A stretch of DNA of 35,989 nucleotides from JAEUIZ01 sp046155605 (GCA_046155605.1 JBJXFQ010000106.1:1-35989); one strand, 5' to 3'; shown: positions 1-8,859, counted from the stretch's first letter. Notes: a model not told the origin generated them from the sequence alone. Numbers and translations are program-made.

Positions 1-2
1 AG

Positions 3-125
3 AACCGCCGCGTCGGCACCCGCTACGACAAGCTCGCGGTGAACTTCCAGGCGTTCCTCGACCTGGCCATCATCCGCCGATACCTCCGCCTCCTGGCCCC
101 GGGCGATCCGTCAGACACAGCCTAG
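3..125 (+). CDS. IS5-family-like transposase, C-terminal fragment (5' end outside window)
   Basis: An open frame runs in from the left edge and stops at TAG 123-125, giving about 40 residues. It contains RRVGTRYDKLAVNFQAFL followed by LAIIRRYLRLL. The pattern R-x-x-TRYDK-x-A-x-NF-x-AF-x-x-LA-x-I-x-x-xLR is the usual C-terminal end of IS5-group DDE transposases, just after the catalytic Glu. The catalytic residues themselves lie outside the window. A terminal inverted repeat should follow within a few tens of bases of the stop, but I could not recognise one without the other end. The family call rests on a short tail, so the subgroup is uncertain. Confidence 0.72.
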   Translation, partial: NRRVGTRYDKLAVNFQAFLDLAIIRRYLRLLAPGDPSDTA

Positions 126-350
126 CCCCAGCGCGCCTCAATGCCTTGTTCCTTCTTGCCGTCTCGCGGCCTGCCTTGGCACCTTCTTCCCTGTTCACCC
201 CTTTTCAATCCTCCCTGCCAAATTTCCGGCCGCATCCTCTGCCACTGGCGCAAGGTATATTGATTGACAACTTGCCCCGGCTCTCCAGCCTCCCTTGCTC
301 GAAACGTTCGGAGTTTGGACACCCCCGGCAGGCCCGTTCGAGGAGGTTCC

Positions 351-2900
351 ATGTCCGGCCCGGGCGAACAACACGGCATCCCCACCGTGGTCAACGCGTC
401 CACCGCCTCGACCCCGCCCGCCGCTGCTCCCGGCTCGCCTCCACCTCCCGGCGGCCCGCCCCCGCGATCCCCCATCGGCGACGATGACGGTCCTTCGGGC
501 TTCTCAGGCCTCCCTCGCGTTCCGGGCCTTCCCAAACGCTACCGCATCCGACGCGAACTCGGCTCCGGCGGCTACGGCAAGGTCTATGAAGCCTACGACC
601 GCCTCCTCGGCATCGACGTCGCCATCAAGGTCATCAACCGCGCCGCCAGCCACGACGCTCGCCAATCCATCCTCGGCGAAGCCAAGAAACTCGCCCGCCT
701 CTCCGCCTTCCCAGGCATCGCTCGCCTCCACACCGCCGAGTTCTTCCGCGATCCCGCCACCGGCGAACGCCGCCTCTACCTCGTCATGGACCTCGTCCGC
801 GAGGCCTCAAGCCTCACGCGCCACGCCGACGAACGACACCTCGACATCGACCAGCGTATCGATCGCTTCATCGAGGTCTGCGACGCCGTCAACTTCCTCC
901 ACTCTCTGGGCATCGTCCACCGCGACCTCAAGCCAGCCAACATCCTCGTCGGCAAATCCCCCGGCACCCATGCCGAAGCCCCCCACCTCATCGACTTCGG
1001 CATCGCCCGCGAGACCGGCATCAGCCTTGACGACCGCCGCGGCGTCGAGGGCACTCTCGCCTACATGAGCCCCGAGCAGACCCGCGCCAGCGCCGACCTC
1101 ACCGAGGCCTCCGACGTCTACTCCCTCGGCGTCATCCTCTACTTGCTCCTCTGCGGCCGCCTCCCCTATTCGCTCGACAAACTCACCACCGAAGAGGCCT
1201 TCCGCTTCATCCGCACCGAGCCCCCGGACTTCGACACCTCGCCCGCCAGCAGCCTCCCCAACTCGCTCCAGGCCATCATCCGCCGCGCCATGTCCAAGCG
1301 CCTCGTGGGCGAGACCGGCCCGCTCGACGACGGTGGCCCGCGCTACCAGAACGCCCACCTGCTCGCTGACGCGCTCCGCAAGTATCGCGCGGGCGAGATC
1401 GTCGAACCCGCGCCGGCGTTCGTCCGCGCCGCCAACGCCGCTCGCCGCGTCCTCGCACGACCAGTGCTCGGCACCGCAATCGCGATCGTCCTTGCCATGA
1501 TCCTGGCTGACAAGATCGCTGTCCCAATCGCGTACACCAGGACCGGCCTGCAGTCGGCTTTCGAACGTATGGTCATCCGACCCTTCACCCGCTTCGACCA
1601 TGTCACCCTCGTCAGCGTCAACGAGAGTACAGTCCCCGGTGAAACGCGCTCGGTCCTCGCCGAAGCCCTCGACCGCCTCCGCTCCGCCACTCCGAGAGCC
1701 GTCGTCTTCGACTACTACTTCAAGCAAAGCCCGCTCGAGCTGGGAACCGGCCCCGACTCGGTGCTCTTCATCGATCGGACCCAAAAACTTCACGACGCCA
1801 TTGCTCGAGCGTCAAAGGAGTTCCCCATCGTCTTCGGCGTAGAAAAATGGGGCACCGCACCAAAGATGCTCATCGAAGATGCGGAACTGTCTCCCACGCT
1901 TCAGCAACTCCTCGCCCATCCTCCCAAGGCCCGCGTTGGAGTGCTGACCGCCAAGGTCCCCAGGGAATTTGACCCACTCCCCTACGGCCCCTGGAACGTC
2001 CCGCTGCTCGTCGAGCAGAGCGCCGGATCTGATCCACTCCCATCGCTCGCGATGGAAGCCGTCGCCGCGGCTTTGCAGCCCGATCACCTCCCGAAGTACG
2101 ACTTCGACTTCAGCGCCGAGTCCGCGACAGTCAGCTTCTATCCCGTAGTAGACGGCGTTGTTCCAAGCCGTATCGTCGACCCCGGACGATCGTTCACGCT
2201 CCAGTGCTCGCGCCTCGAGCGCGACCGAGGACTTGCGTTCTCCGTCGGCACGCCCGGCACACGCAGCAACGATGCCCAACTTCTCAAACTCATACTTCCC
2301 CTCCCCGCTCCGACCGTCGTTTCCGCTGCCACCGTGCCAGTCGCCAGCCTCCTCGCCGGTCTTCCTGCCGCCATCAAAGCCTGCGAGAGCCGCATCCTGG
2401 TTTTTGTCAACGCCGATGAGCCACACGCCATGACCCCTTGGGCGACCCCTCCCAAAGATCACCCGGGTCCGCGCCTTCTTGCCGCGCGCCCTCCCCCGTG
2501 GGTTACGCCCGACGCTCCCGACAACTCTCGCCCCAAGTGGCAAGCCCAAGCCGTCGCCATCGAAGCACTCATGAGCAGACGCATCATCAAGTATCCCACA
2601 CAAAGCCAGGAACTCCTGATCATGGCGCTCGGCGGCCTCCTTGGGTGGCTGCTGGTGCTCCCCATCGCCCGCCGCTACGCTTGGTGGCCCAAATGGTGGA
2701 TCGCCGCTCGTGTCTCGTTGCAAGCCCTCGCTCTCGCGGCCGTCGTCGCTATCTCCGTCTGGCTCGCCTGGGCCTACTTCTACGTCTTCAACCCGCTCAT
2801 CCCCCTCTTCGCCGCGCTCGTCGGCGCTCTCCTCGGCCTCTTCGTCGGCGAAGCCCGTCGTTACCCCGTCACTCTTAACGCAAAGAAGGCTCCTGTATGA
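351..2900 (+). CDS. Membrane Ser/Thr protein kinase with C-terminal CHASE2 sensor domain
   Basis: This 849-residue receptor-type Hanks kinase should phosphorylate cytoplasmic proteins in response to a signal outside the membrane. A proline-rich stretch (about 1-60) precedes a complete kinase domain (about 64-350): glycine loop GSGGYGKV, VAIK lysine K93, HRDLKPAN with D192 and N197, DFG with D215, and GTLAYMSPEQ. A membrane segment follows at about 371-390, then a region fitting an extracytoplasmic CHASE2 domain (about 400-720), then three closely spaced helices (about 753-772, 785-807, 813-834), the usual CHASE2 ending. The frame is open from an ATG at 264, but the ATG at 351 has GAGGAGG five to six bases upstream and is preferred. 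TATATT at 256-261 may be a -10 box, without a convincing -35. The stop overlaps the next start (ATGA), so the three-gene set 351-4419 is probably translationally coupled. Confidence 0.93.
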   Translation: MSGPGEQHGIPTVVNASTASTPPAAAPGSPPPPGGPPPRSPIGDDDGPSGFSGLPRVPGLPKRYRIRRELGSGGYGKVYEAYDRLLGIDVAIKVINRAASHDARQSILGEAKKLARLSAFPGIARLHTAEFFRDPATGERRLYLVMDLVREASSLTRHADERHLDIDQRIDRFIEVCDAVNFLHSLGIVHRDLKPANILVGKSPGTHAEAPHLIDFGIARETGISLDDRRGVEGTLAYMSPEQTRASADLTEASDVYSLGVILYLLLCGRLPYSLDKLTTEEAFRFIRTEPPDFDTSPASSLPNSLQAIIRRAMSKRLVGETGPLDDGGPRYQNAHLLADALRKYRAGEIVEPAPAFVRAANAARRVLARPVLGTAIAIVLAMILADKIAVPIAYTRTGLQSAFERMVIRPFTRFDHVTLVSVNESTVPGETRSVLAEALDRLRSATPRAVVFDYYFKQSPLELGTGPDSVLFIDRTQKLHDAIARASKEFPIVFGVEKWGTAPKMLIEDAELSPTLQQLLAHPPKARVGVLTAKVPREFDPLPYGPWNVPLLVEQSAGSDPLPSLAMEAVAAALQPDHLPKYDFDFSAESATVSFYPVVDGVVPSRIVDPGRSFTLQCSRLERDRGLAFSVGTPGTRSNDAQLLKLILPLPAPTVVSAATVPVASLLAGLPAAIKACESRILVFVNADEPHAMTPWATPPKDHPGPRLLAARPPPWVTPDAPDNSRPKWQAQAVAIEALMSRRIIKYPTQSQELLIMALGGLLGWLLVLPIARRYAWWPKWWIAARVSLQALALAAVVAISVWLAWAYFYVFNPLIPLFAALVGALLGLFVGEARRYPVTLNAKKAPV

Positions 2901-3646
2901 ATCACCCCATCTTCCTACTCGCCGCTCTCGCACTCCTCGCCGGATGCGCCAACCACGGCCCGTCGCCCTGGACCGACTCCTCCGTCCCTAACTACCCGCG
3001 CGAACGCATCGTCTTCACCTCCGGCATGGTCAAGTCCGGCGGCATCTGGACCCCCAACTACAGCCCCGGCCCCATCGCCGTCGTCTACGCCTACGACGAC
3101 TCCGGCTCCATCCAGCGCCGCGCGTTCTGCGTCTTCAAGGGCAACTCCGATCCCTCCCCCGCCGCGCCTCCTCCCGTGCCAAACCAGACCGCTCCTCCCC
3201 CCTTCCTCGACCTCGACTCCACGCACGCCCAGCCCCCGGCACCCGTCACCGTCAAGCCCTACTGGTGGGAGTACATCCGCGGCCGCTGGCCCATCCGTCT
3301 CACCCACAACATCGTCGCAGGCTCCGGTGCCACCACCATCATCGTCATCGTCGAGACGCTCCAGGACGGCTACCAGCAGTCCCGCGTCGTCCTCGTCGGC
3401 GAATCCAACCCCGATGGCACTCCGCGCGCCACCTCCGTCACCCTCTCCCTCTTCGGCTCCAGCCAGCCGAGCATCACCCTCAACTCCGCCGGCCCCGCCG
3501 ACGAGTGGTTCGTCCAGGTTGAGCGCGCCGCCAACGGCACCGAGACGCTCGTCAAGTACGACCTCGACGCCAACTCCGCCGTCAAGGCCGACGTTGACGC
3601 CATCAAGGCCGCCGCCGCCGTCGCCAACCTTGACGACGCCTTCTAA
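2897..3646 (+). CDS. Exported lipoprotein coupled to the CHASE2 kinase (RGRWPIRLTH family)
   Basis: This 249-residue protein has a signal sequence with lipobox LAGC (Cys16), so it is probably a lipid-anchored protein outside the cytoplasmic membrane. I do not recognise the family. A proline-rich linker lies near residues 90-120. The striking part is residues 123-145, WWEY-x-RGRWPIRLTH followed by an AGSGA element, which recurs almost unchanged in the next gene, so the two are paralogs. What follows looks like alternating beta strands (TTIIVIVETL, RVVLVGESN, SVTLSLFG). The start overlaps the kinase stop by four bases. The position suggests an envelope partner or ligand-handling subunit for the CHASE2 domain. 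That is inference from gene order only. Confidence 0.85.
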   Translation: MNHPIFLLAALALLAGCANHGPSPWTDSSVPNYPRERIVFTSGMVKSGGIWTPNYSPGPIAVVYAYDDSGSIQRRAFCVFKGNSDPSPAAPPPVPNQTAPPPFLDLDSTHAQPPAPVTVKPYWWEYIRGRWPIRLTHNIVAGSGATTIIVIVETLQDGYQQSRVVLVGESNPDGTPRATSVTLSLFGSSQPSITLNSAGPADEWFVQVERAANGTETLVKYDLDANSAVKADVDAIKAAAAVANLDDAF

Positions 3647-4419
3647 TGTTCCGCTCCCTTATGAAAGGACCGTCGGCCATGATCACCCTCTTCGCACTCG
3701 CCGCCCTCGGCTGCGCTACCGCCATGCAAAGCGGTGCTCGCGCCTTGACCACCGATCTCCCCATCGTCGAATACGGCTCCGCGCTCCAGTCCGTCAACAG
3801 CAAGCCCAGGCTCGCGTCCACCGGGTCGCGCACCAACAACGTCATGCTCGTCCGCGATCCCACCGACCAGATCGCCTACACCGAGGTCGGCCTCAGCACC
3901 ATCCGCGACATCACCGCCAACGGATATCCCACCGCGCTCGACCAACTCGACAACTCCCCCATCGCCCAGCATCCCATTCTTCCTTCACCTCCGCCAACAA
4001 TTGGACCCGCGAGCACCCGCCCCAAGTGGTGGTGGGAATACTGGCGCGGCCGCTGGCCCATCCGCCTCACCCACAGCGTCACCGCCGGCTCCGGCGCGCT
4101 CACCATGCCCCCCAAGACCACCATGCTCCTCGAGTTCGAGGTCGCCACCAACCGCCTCAATCGCATCTACCTTCTCCGCGTCGCTTCCGACAACCCCGCT
4201 GGCAAACTCTCCGTCGCCAACATTCCACAGGCCAATAAGACCGCCGTCACCGTCACCCTTCCCGCGACCGATACCCCCAAGGACTGGTACGTCACCTTTA
4301 ACGCCGACGGCGAGCCGCAGACTCCGATTGAGGTCACCGACTCCAGCCTCATCCAGTTCCTCGACCTCGTCCGCCAGTTCGTCGAAGCGCGGGGTGTCCA
4401 TACCGCCTTCCCCCAATAA
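3646..4419 (+). CDS. Exported paralog of the upstream RGRWPIRLTH lipoprotein
   Basis: The 257-residue product carries WWWEYWRGRWPIRLTH then an AGSGA element at about residues 129-151, matching the preceding gene; the rest of the two proteins is much more diverged. The N-terminus has a hydrophobic segment (MITLFALAALGC). The Cys could be lipidated, but ALGC is a weak lipobox, so simple secretion is equally possible. The start is uncertain. ATG 3646 overlaps the previous stop (TAATG) and suggests coupling. ATG 3661 is also in frame, and ATG 3679 has AAAGGA nine bases upstream and gives the most compact signal peptide. Tandem duplication of a kinase-linked envelope protein is the simplest reading. 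No enzyme motif is visible. Confidence 0.82.
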   Translation: MFRSLMKGPSAMITLFALAALGCATAMQSGARALTTDLPIVEYGSALQSVNSKPRLASTGSRTNNVMLVRDPTDQIAYTEVGLSTIRDITANGYPTALDQLDNSPIAQHPILPSPPPTIGPASTRPKWWWEYWRGRWPIRLTHSVTAGSGALTMPPKTTMLLEFEVATNRLNRIYLLRVASDNPAGKLSVANIPQANKTAVTVTLPATDTPKDWYVTFNADGEPQTPIEVTDSSLIQFLDLVRQFVEARGVHTAFPQ

Positions 4420-4546
4420 GAGCCCGCACCGATCACCTCCTCAACCACGCCCGGTAATCGGCGCTCAATATTCCTATTGCCTTCTCCCTCGCTTTCCCGT
4501 ACTCTCTCGCTTCCGGGCATTCCGCCCTCCTGAAGGAGAGAAATCC

Positions 4547-5470
4547 ATGACGTTCGCACTCATTCGTAGCGCCGGCCTCGCCGTCGCCGCCTCCGCCTCA
4601 CTCTGTCTCGCGCAGGGCCGCCTCATCGCCGTCGATAGCAGCCGCGCGCTGTACCAGATCGACATAGCCACCGGCGTCAAGACCGCGATCGGCACCGTCA
4701 GCGTCAACGCCTCCACCACCGCCGGCCTCGCCTACAACCCCACCACCCAGACCATCTACCTCACCTCCACAGGCAACGACTCCCTCTACACCCTCGACCT
4801 CGCCACCGGCACCGCCACCCTCGTCGGTGCCTACGGCGATCCCGCCGTCATCATGCACGGGCTCGAATGGGACGACAGCACCGGCACCCTTTACGGCTGC
4901 TCCTCCCACAACAACGGCCTCTACACCATCAGCACCGCCACTGGTGCCGCCACGCTCATCGGTACCTCGGGCCTCACCTCCTTCTCCAACCTCGGCCACG
5001 ACTCTATCGCCAACGTCATGTACTCCACCAACAGCGGTGCCGACTCCTTCTACCGCATGGATCGCGCCACCGGTGCCACCACTCTCATTGGCGCTCTCAC
5101 CGGTCCCACCAACCCCAACGGCCTCGCCTTCAACAAGGACGACGGCAGGCTCTACCTCGTCTGCAACAACACCGACTCGCTCTACACCATCGACACCGCG
5201 AGCGGCCTCGCCACACTCATCGGCGCTCACGGCCCATCCAACCTCCTCGGCCTCGTCTACCTCCCCGCTCCCGTCACCCCGGCCTGCTACGCCAACTGCG
5301 ACGGTTCGACCACCCCGCCCGTCCTCAACATCAACGACTTCATCTGCTTCACCAACCTCTTCGCCGCCAACGATCCCCTCGCCAACTGCGACGGCTCCAC
5401 CACCCCGCCCACGCTCAACGTCAACGACTTCACCTGCTTCCTCAACGCCTTCGCCGTCGGCTGCACCTGA
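4547..5470 (+). CDS. Secreted beta-propeller-like protein with paired GC-type dockerin tail
   Basis: A 307-residue secreted protein with a signal peptide ending near LCLAQG. The middle has repeats of the form LY-x-I/L-D-x-ATG-x-A/T-TLIG (for example TATLVGAYG, GAATLIGTSG, GATTLIGALTG, GLATLIGAHG), spaced as in WD40/NHL-like propeller blades or DUF4394-like proteins. The end (about 247-307) has two copies of NCDGSTTPP-x-LN-x-NDF-x-CF separated by LFAAND. This is the paired dockerin-like module common at the C-terminus of secreted Phycisphaerae proteins (named GC-type dockerin in NCBI families, from memory). It probably anchors or sorts the protein at the cell surface. The frame is open from 4001, but ATG 4547 has GAAGGAGAG just upstream and starts the signal peptide. 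A possible promoter is TTGCCT-17-TACTCT near 4475-4503, which is weak. Confidence 0.88.
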   Translation: MTFALIRSAGLAVAASASLCLAQGRLIAVDSSRALYQIDIATGVKTAIGTVSVNASTTAGLAYNPTTQTIYLTSTGNDSLYTLDLATGTATLVGAYGDPAVIMHGLEWDDSTGTLYGCSSHNNGLYTISTATGAATLIGTSGLTSFSNLGHDSIANVMYSTNSGADSFYRMDRATGATTLIGALTGPTNPNGLAFNKDDGRLYLVCNNTDSLYTIDTASGLATLIGAHGPSNLLGLVYLPAPVTPACYANCDGSTTPPVLNINDFICFTNLFAANDPLANCDGSTTPPTLNVNDFTCFLNAFAVGCT

Positions 5471-5483
5471 TCCCCTCTCGGCT

Positions 5484-5505
5484 GCACCGGTCTCCCGGTC
5501 GGTGC
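5484..5505. repeat. GCACCGG palindrome at gene 3' end, possible terminator
   Basis: GCACCG and CGGTGC form a six-base-pair stem 14 bases after the stop at 5470, followed by CCGGCCTTTCTC. The left arm, GCACCGGTCTCC, is identical to the left part of the hairpin at 8208-8227, which also sits directly behind a stop codon. It may serve as a terminator, although the T-tract is short. Confidence 0.5.
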
Positions 5506-5600
5506 CGGCCTTTCTCATGTTGCTTCCTTCGCTCGCTCACCCCTTCTCCTTTACTTCCCTTCCTTGCGCATCATCGCCTTGAGTCTCTCTTCCTTCCGCC

Positions 5601-6413
5601 ATGCCCCCCTCTGACCCGCCCCCGCCTCCCAATCACCTCCCGCGCTGGGGCAAGGTGCCGAGCAACGGCGACGAACGCCGCTTCCTCGAAGGACCGCGCA
5701 AACGCCTCGACGAACTCGCCCGCGCACTCCGCATCTTCATCGAGTTCATCCGCGGCTTCCGTTCCCTTCACTTCGTCGGCCCCTGCGTCACCGTCTTCGG
5801 CTCCGCTCGCTTCCCACAGGGCCACCGCTACTACGAACTCGCCCGCGACGTCGGCAAGGGCATCGCAAGCCTCGGCCTCACCACCATGACCGGCGGCGGG
5901 CCCGGCGTCATGGAGGCCGCCAACCGCGGTGCCCAGGAAGCCGGCGGCACCTCCATCGGATGCAACATCAAACTTCCCATGGAGCAGAAACCCAACCCCT
6001 ACCTCGATCGCTTCGTCGAGTTCCGCTACTTCTTCGTCCGCAAGGTCATGCTCGTCAAATACTCCTATGCCTTCGTCGTCCTCCCCGGCGGCTTCGGCAC
6101 CCTCGACGAACTCTTCGAGGCCCTCACCCTCATCCAGACCCGCAAAATCAGCAACTTCCCCGTCATCCTCATGGGCACCGACTTCTGGGCTCCACTCCTC
6201 ACCTTCCTCCGCGAACGATTCGTCGCCGAGGGAACCATCGACCCCGCCGACGCCGACCTCCTCTTCGTCACCGACTCCGCCGACGAGGCCATCCGCGTCC
6301 TCGCTGAGCGAGTCGTTCCCGGTGCCCGCGCCGCCGAGGCCAAAAAGCCCACGCCTCAACCCATGCTCGGCGAACGCCCAGCCACCAAGACCGGCCCGGC
6401 ACCGGTCGCGTAG
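5601..6413 (+). CDS. LOG-family protein (nucleoside 5'-monophosphate phosphoribohydrolase-like)
   Basis: A 270-residue member of the LOG / 'lysine decarboxylase-like' Rossmann family. Characterised members cleave cytokinin ribotides or other nucleotide N-glycosidic bonds. Visible motifs are VTVFGSARFP (first strand), TGGGPGVMEA (phosphate-binding loop) and the family hallmark LPGGFGTLDE with P162-G163-G164 and E170. The family also shows FRYFFVRKVML, present here. The N-terminal 50 residues are charged and helical, as in the longer LOG proteins. There is no strong Shine-Dalgarno before ATG 5601, and an in-frame downstream start would cut into the helical part. A second LOG protein is encoded at 11372-12457 with a different phosphate loop. 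The substrate cannot be told from sequence. Confidence 0.9.
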   Translation: MPPSDPPPPPNHLPRWGKVPSNGDERRFLEGPRKRLDELARALRIFIEFIRGFRSLHFVGPCVTVFGSARFPQGHRYYELARDVGKGIASLGLTTMTGGGPGVMEAANRGAQEAGGTSIGCNIKLPMEQKPNPYLDRFVEFRYFFVRKVMLVKYSYAFVVLPGGFGTLDELFEALTLIQTRKISNFPVILMGTDFWAPLLTFLRERFVAEGTIDPADADLLFVTDSADEAIRVLAERVVPGARAAEAKKPTPQPMLGERPATKTGPAPVA

Positions 6414-6463
6414 CCGCGTGCGGCTTCCCTGCCACTGATCCGATCAGCCCGACCAACGGTGAG

Positions 6464-6483
6464 CCGGGGCGTCCTCGCCCCGG
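6464..6483. repeat. CCGGGGCG hairpin, dispersed palindrome
   Basis: A perfect eight-base-pair stem, CCGGGGCG / CGCCCCGG, with a four-base loop (TCCT). The same stem with loop TGAA occurs at 20363-20382. It lies in a 185-base gap that codes for nothing obvious. Confidence 0.7.
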
Positions 6484-6499
6484 ATGCCGTGTTCCATCT

Positions 6500-6518
6500 G
6501 TCAACCGTCCCGGTTGAC
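6500..6518. repeat. GTCAACCG hairpin, dispersed palindrome
   Basis: A perfect eight-base-pair stem, GTCAACCG / CGGTTGAC, with loop TCC. It is the inner core of the 13-base-pair hairpin of the ~95 bp repeat at 23327-23423 and of its relatives near 31.3 and 31.5 kb, here without the flanking parts. Confidence 0.7.
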
Positions 6519-6587
6519 TCGTACTCGTTGAAGTTTCACCTCCTCACCTCCTCACCTCCTCACTTCGTCTCTCCTTCCGCTCCCCTC

Positions 6588-6593
6588 TAGCAT
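6588..6593 (+). promoter_or_regulatory. Candidate -10 box (TAGCAT) for a leaderless transcript
   Basis: TAGCAT ends five bases before ATG 6599. There is no Shine-Dalgarno, and the preceding sequence is a run of CACCTCCT repeats. The placement matches a transcript beginning at or next to the start codon. The same hexamer, with a six-base gap, precedes the gene starting at 10290. Confidence 0.4.
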
Positions 6594-6598
6594 CCCCC

Positions 6599-8203
6599 AT
6601 GACTCGCTCACTCCTCGCACTTATCTGCCTCCTCGCCTCCTGCGCCCCGGCCCAACCTCCCGCCAATACCCCGGTGCCCAGTCCGCCTCCCGAAGCCAAG
6701 CCCCCCGCTTCGCTCAGCATCTCTATCTCCTTCCCCGCTTCCCTCCGCGAACAGCCCGCCTCCGGCCGCCTTATCCTCTATCTCCTCCGCGACGGTGCCC
6801 GCGTCCCGCCCGGCGCAGGCCCCGCCGACGGCCCGTTCTGGGGCGACCCCCAGCCCATGTTCGGCATCGACATCGCCAACCTCGCCGCAGGAACTCCTGC
6901 CATCATCGATGACCGCGCCACCGCCTTCCCCTCACCGCTCTCCTCCCTCCCCAAGGGCAAATACACCGCCCAGACCGTCCTCGACCTCGCACGCGACGAC
7001 AGCAGTTGGCGACGCGAGCCCGGCAACCTCTTCTCCGAGCCCGTCCCCATCGAACTCGCCGACGGCCCCATCTCACTCGCTCTCTCCCGCGCCATCGAGC
7101 CCCGTCGCGCCCGCAACGCCCCCGGCCTCAACGAACTCTCCATTCCCTCGCCTCTCCTCTCCGCCTTCCGCGGCCGTCCCGTCTCCCTTCGCGCCGCCGT
7201 CCTCCTCCCACTCGACTTCGATCCCTCCGCCAACCGCCAATACGCCGCCATTTACCACATCCCCGGCTTCGGCGGCGACCACACCGACGCCTTCCGCGCC
7301 GCCGCCGCTCGCGCTGGTCGACGCCTCACTCCCATCGAACTCGACCTCGCCCGCAACGCCTTCCACGTCTTCCTCGACCCCGAATCGCCCAACGGCCACA
7401 CCCTCTTCGCCGATTCAGCCAACAACGGGCCTTGCGGCCAGGCCCTCACCACCGAACTCATCCCCGCCCTCGAAGCCAAGTACCCACTCGCCAAGTCCCA
7501 CATGGCCCGCCTCGTCACCGGCCACTCCTCCGGCGGGTGGTCCTCTCTCTGGCTCGCCATCACCTACCCCGACACCTTCGGCGCCTGCTGGTCCAGCGCC
7601 CCCGACCCCGTCGACTTCCGCCGATTCCAACTCGGCAACATCTACGAGCAACCGAACTTCTACGAAGCCCCCGGCGACGACGGCACGCCGCACGACGTTC
7701 CCAGCCTCCGCCGCGCGGGCCGCCCCATCATGACCGTCCGCCAAGAGAACCTCATGGAGGAAGTCCTCGGCTCGCGCAACACCTCCGCCCAGCAATGGGA
7801 CTCGTGGCTCGCCGCCTTCGGACCGCGCGCCCCCGACGGAAACCCCGCCGACCTCTTCAACCCCCTCACCGGCATCATCGACCACGCCGTCGCCGAGCAC
7901 TTCCGCGCCTTCGACATCGACGCCCGCCTCAAGGCCGAGACCGGCACCATCGGCCTCATCCTCTACCAGCGCGTCCGCCTCGTCGTCGGCGACCAGGACA
8001 GTTTCTACCTCAACGAGGCCGTCTCCCTCCTCAAGAAAGACCTCGAAGAGATCAACTTCTTCCAATTCCCCGAGGGCCAGCACGGCTCCATCACCATCGT
8101 CCCCGACGCCGACCACGGCACCGTCTTCCGCTCCGACGCCGTCCGCGCCTTCCCCTCCCAGATGCTCGACCACCTCAAACGCCACAAACTCATCCCCGAA
8201 TAG
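6599..8203 (+). CDS. Esterase-like alpha/beta-hydrolase lipoprotein
   Basis: The 534-residue product starts with a lipoprotein signal (LLASC, Cys15), then a Pro-rich linker. Residues from about 200 resemble the putative-esterase (esterase D / PF00756-type) fold: YAAIYHIPGFGG before the nucleophile, then VTGHSSGGW with the GxSxG elbow G308-H-S310-S-G312, followed by YPDTFGACWSSAPDPVDF. A C-terminal GQHGSI is a plausible catalytic-His region. Ser310 is the likely nucleophile, and the acid is not assigned. It probably hydrolyses an ester, or processes a peptide or glycan-linked ester, at the outer face of the membrane. The start at 6599 gives an immediate signal peptide. A perfect hairpin follows the stop. 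Confidence 0.82.
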   Translation: MTRSLLALICLLASCAPAQPPANTPVPSPPPEAKPPASLSISISFPASLREQPASGRLILYLLRDGARVPPGAGPADGPFWGDPQPMFGIDIANLAAGTPAIIDDRATAFPSPLSSLPKGKYTAQTVLDLARDDSSWRREPGNLFSEPVPIELADGPISLALSRAIEPRRARNAPGLNELSIPSPLLSAFRGRPVSLRAAVLLPLDFDPSANRQYAAIYHIPGFGGDHTDAFRAAAARAGRRLTPIELDLARNAFHVFLDPESPNGHTLFADSANNGPCGQALTTELIPALEAKYPLAKSHMARLVTGHSSGGWSSLWLAITYPDTFGACWSSAPDPVDFRRFQLGNIYEQPNFYEAPGDDGTPHDVPSLRRAGRPIMTVRQENLMEEVLGSRNTSAQQWDSWLAAFGPRAPDGNPADLFNPLTGIIDHAVAEHFRAFDIDARLKAETGTIGLILYQRVRLVVGDQDSFYLNEAVSLLKKDLEEINFFQFPEGQHGSITIVPDADHGTVFRSDAVRAFPSQMLDHLKRHKLIPE

Positions 8204-8207
8204 GTGG

Positions 8208-8227
8208 CACCGGTCTCCAGACCGGTG
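8208..8227. terminator. Perfect nine-base-pair hairpin after the esterase gene
   Basis: CACCGGTCT-CC-AGACCGGTG lies five bases behind the stop at 8203. No T-run follows, so it is either a weak intrinsic terminator or a member of the dispersed GGCACC palindrome group (compare 5484-5505). Confidence 0.5.
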
Positions 8228-8352
8228 ACTACTCACGCTCCGCCTTCGAACTCCCTCTTGCTTTCTGCTTTGACTGACTTCGTATCCGGTGTCACGCCCG
8301 TCCGACAGAGCCGATCATCACCTCGCCACACCGATCAAAGGAATCCCTCTGC

Positions 8353-8859
8353 ATGCGTACTCAAGACATGATCGCCGAAGCACTCGCCGCCTCCAAAGCC
8401 GGCTTGGCCCGCTACCTCCCCGGCTTCTCCGACTCCAATCACACCGCCCAGGCCGCAAACCTCCCCAACCACGTCGCCTGGTCGCTCGGGCACTGCGCCC
8501 TCACCATGCACCGCGTCGCCGAAAAACTCGACGGCAAGCCGCTCCCCGATGCCGACTTCGCCAAGGGGCAGGGCCGCTTTGATCCTGAATCCGTCGCCTT
8601 CGGCTCGACCCCCGCCGCGAACGCGTCGAACTACCCGACCCTCGCACGCTGCATCGCAATCTACGACGCGGCGTGCGACCGCCTCGCCGCCGCCGTCCGC
8701 GCCGCCCCCGAACCCAAACTCCTCGAGCCCACCCCCTGGGGCAAGATCGAACTCCCGCTCTGGCTCCTGGCCATCCGCATGATCTTCCACAACGGCATGC
8801 ACACCGGCCAGATCGCCGACCTCCGCCGCGCGCTCGGGTTCAAGTCAATCTTCGCCTGA
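8353..8859 (+). CDS. DinB-like four-helix metal-binding protein
   Basis: A 168-residue cytoplasmic protein of the DinB/DUF1569-like superfamily. The fold's three metal-binding histidines can be placed: H47 in SLGHCAL at the end of an early helix, and H146 and H150 in FHNGMHTGQ on a late helix. Family members bind Ni or Zn, and some are bacillithiol- or mycothiol-dependent transferases. No substrate can be deduced here. ATG 8353 has AAAGGA about ten bases upstream. The last 15 bases overlap the 3' end of the convergent glycosyltransferase gene, so neither gene has room for its own terminator. Confidence 0.82.
   Translation: MRTQDMIAEALAASKAGLARYLPGFSDSNHTAQAANLPNHVAWSLGHCALTMHRVAEKLDGKPLPDADFAKGQGRFDPESVAFGSTPAANASNYPTLARCIAIYDAACDRLAAAVRAAPEPKLLEPTPWGKIELPLWLLAIRMIFHNGMHTGQIADLRRALGFKSIFA

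Noticed and set aside
4001..4546. N-terminal extension of the dockerin-tailed propeller protein
   Set aside because: It would overlap the previous gene in another frame, and it lacks the signal peptide position and the Shine-Dalgarno seen at 4547.
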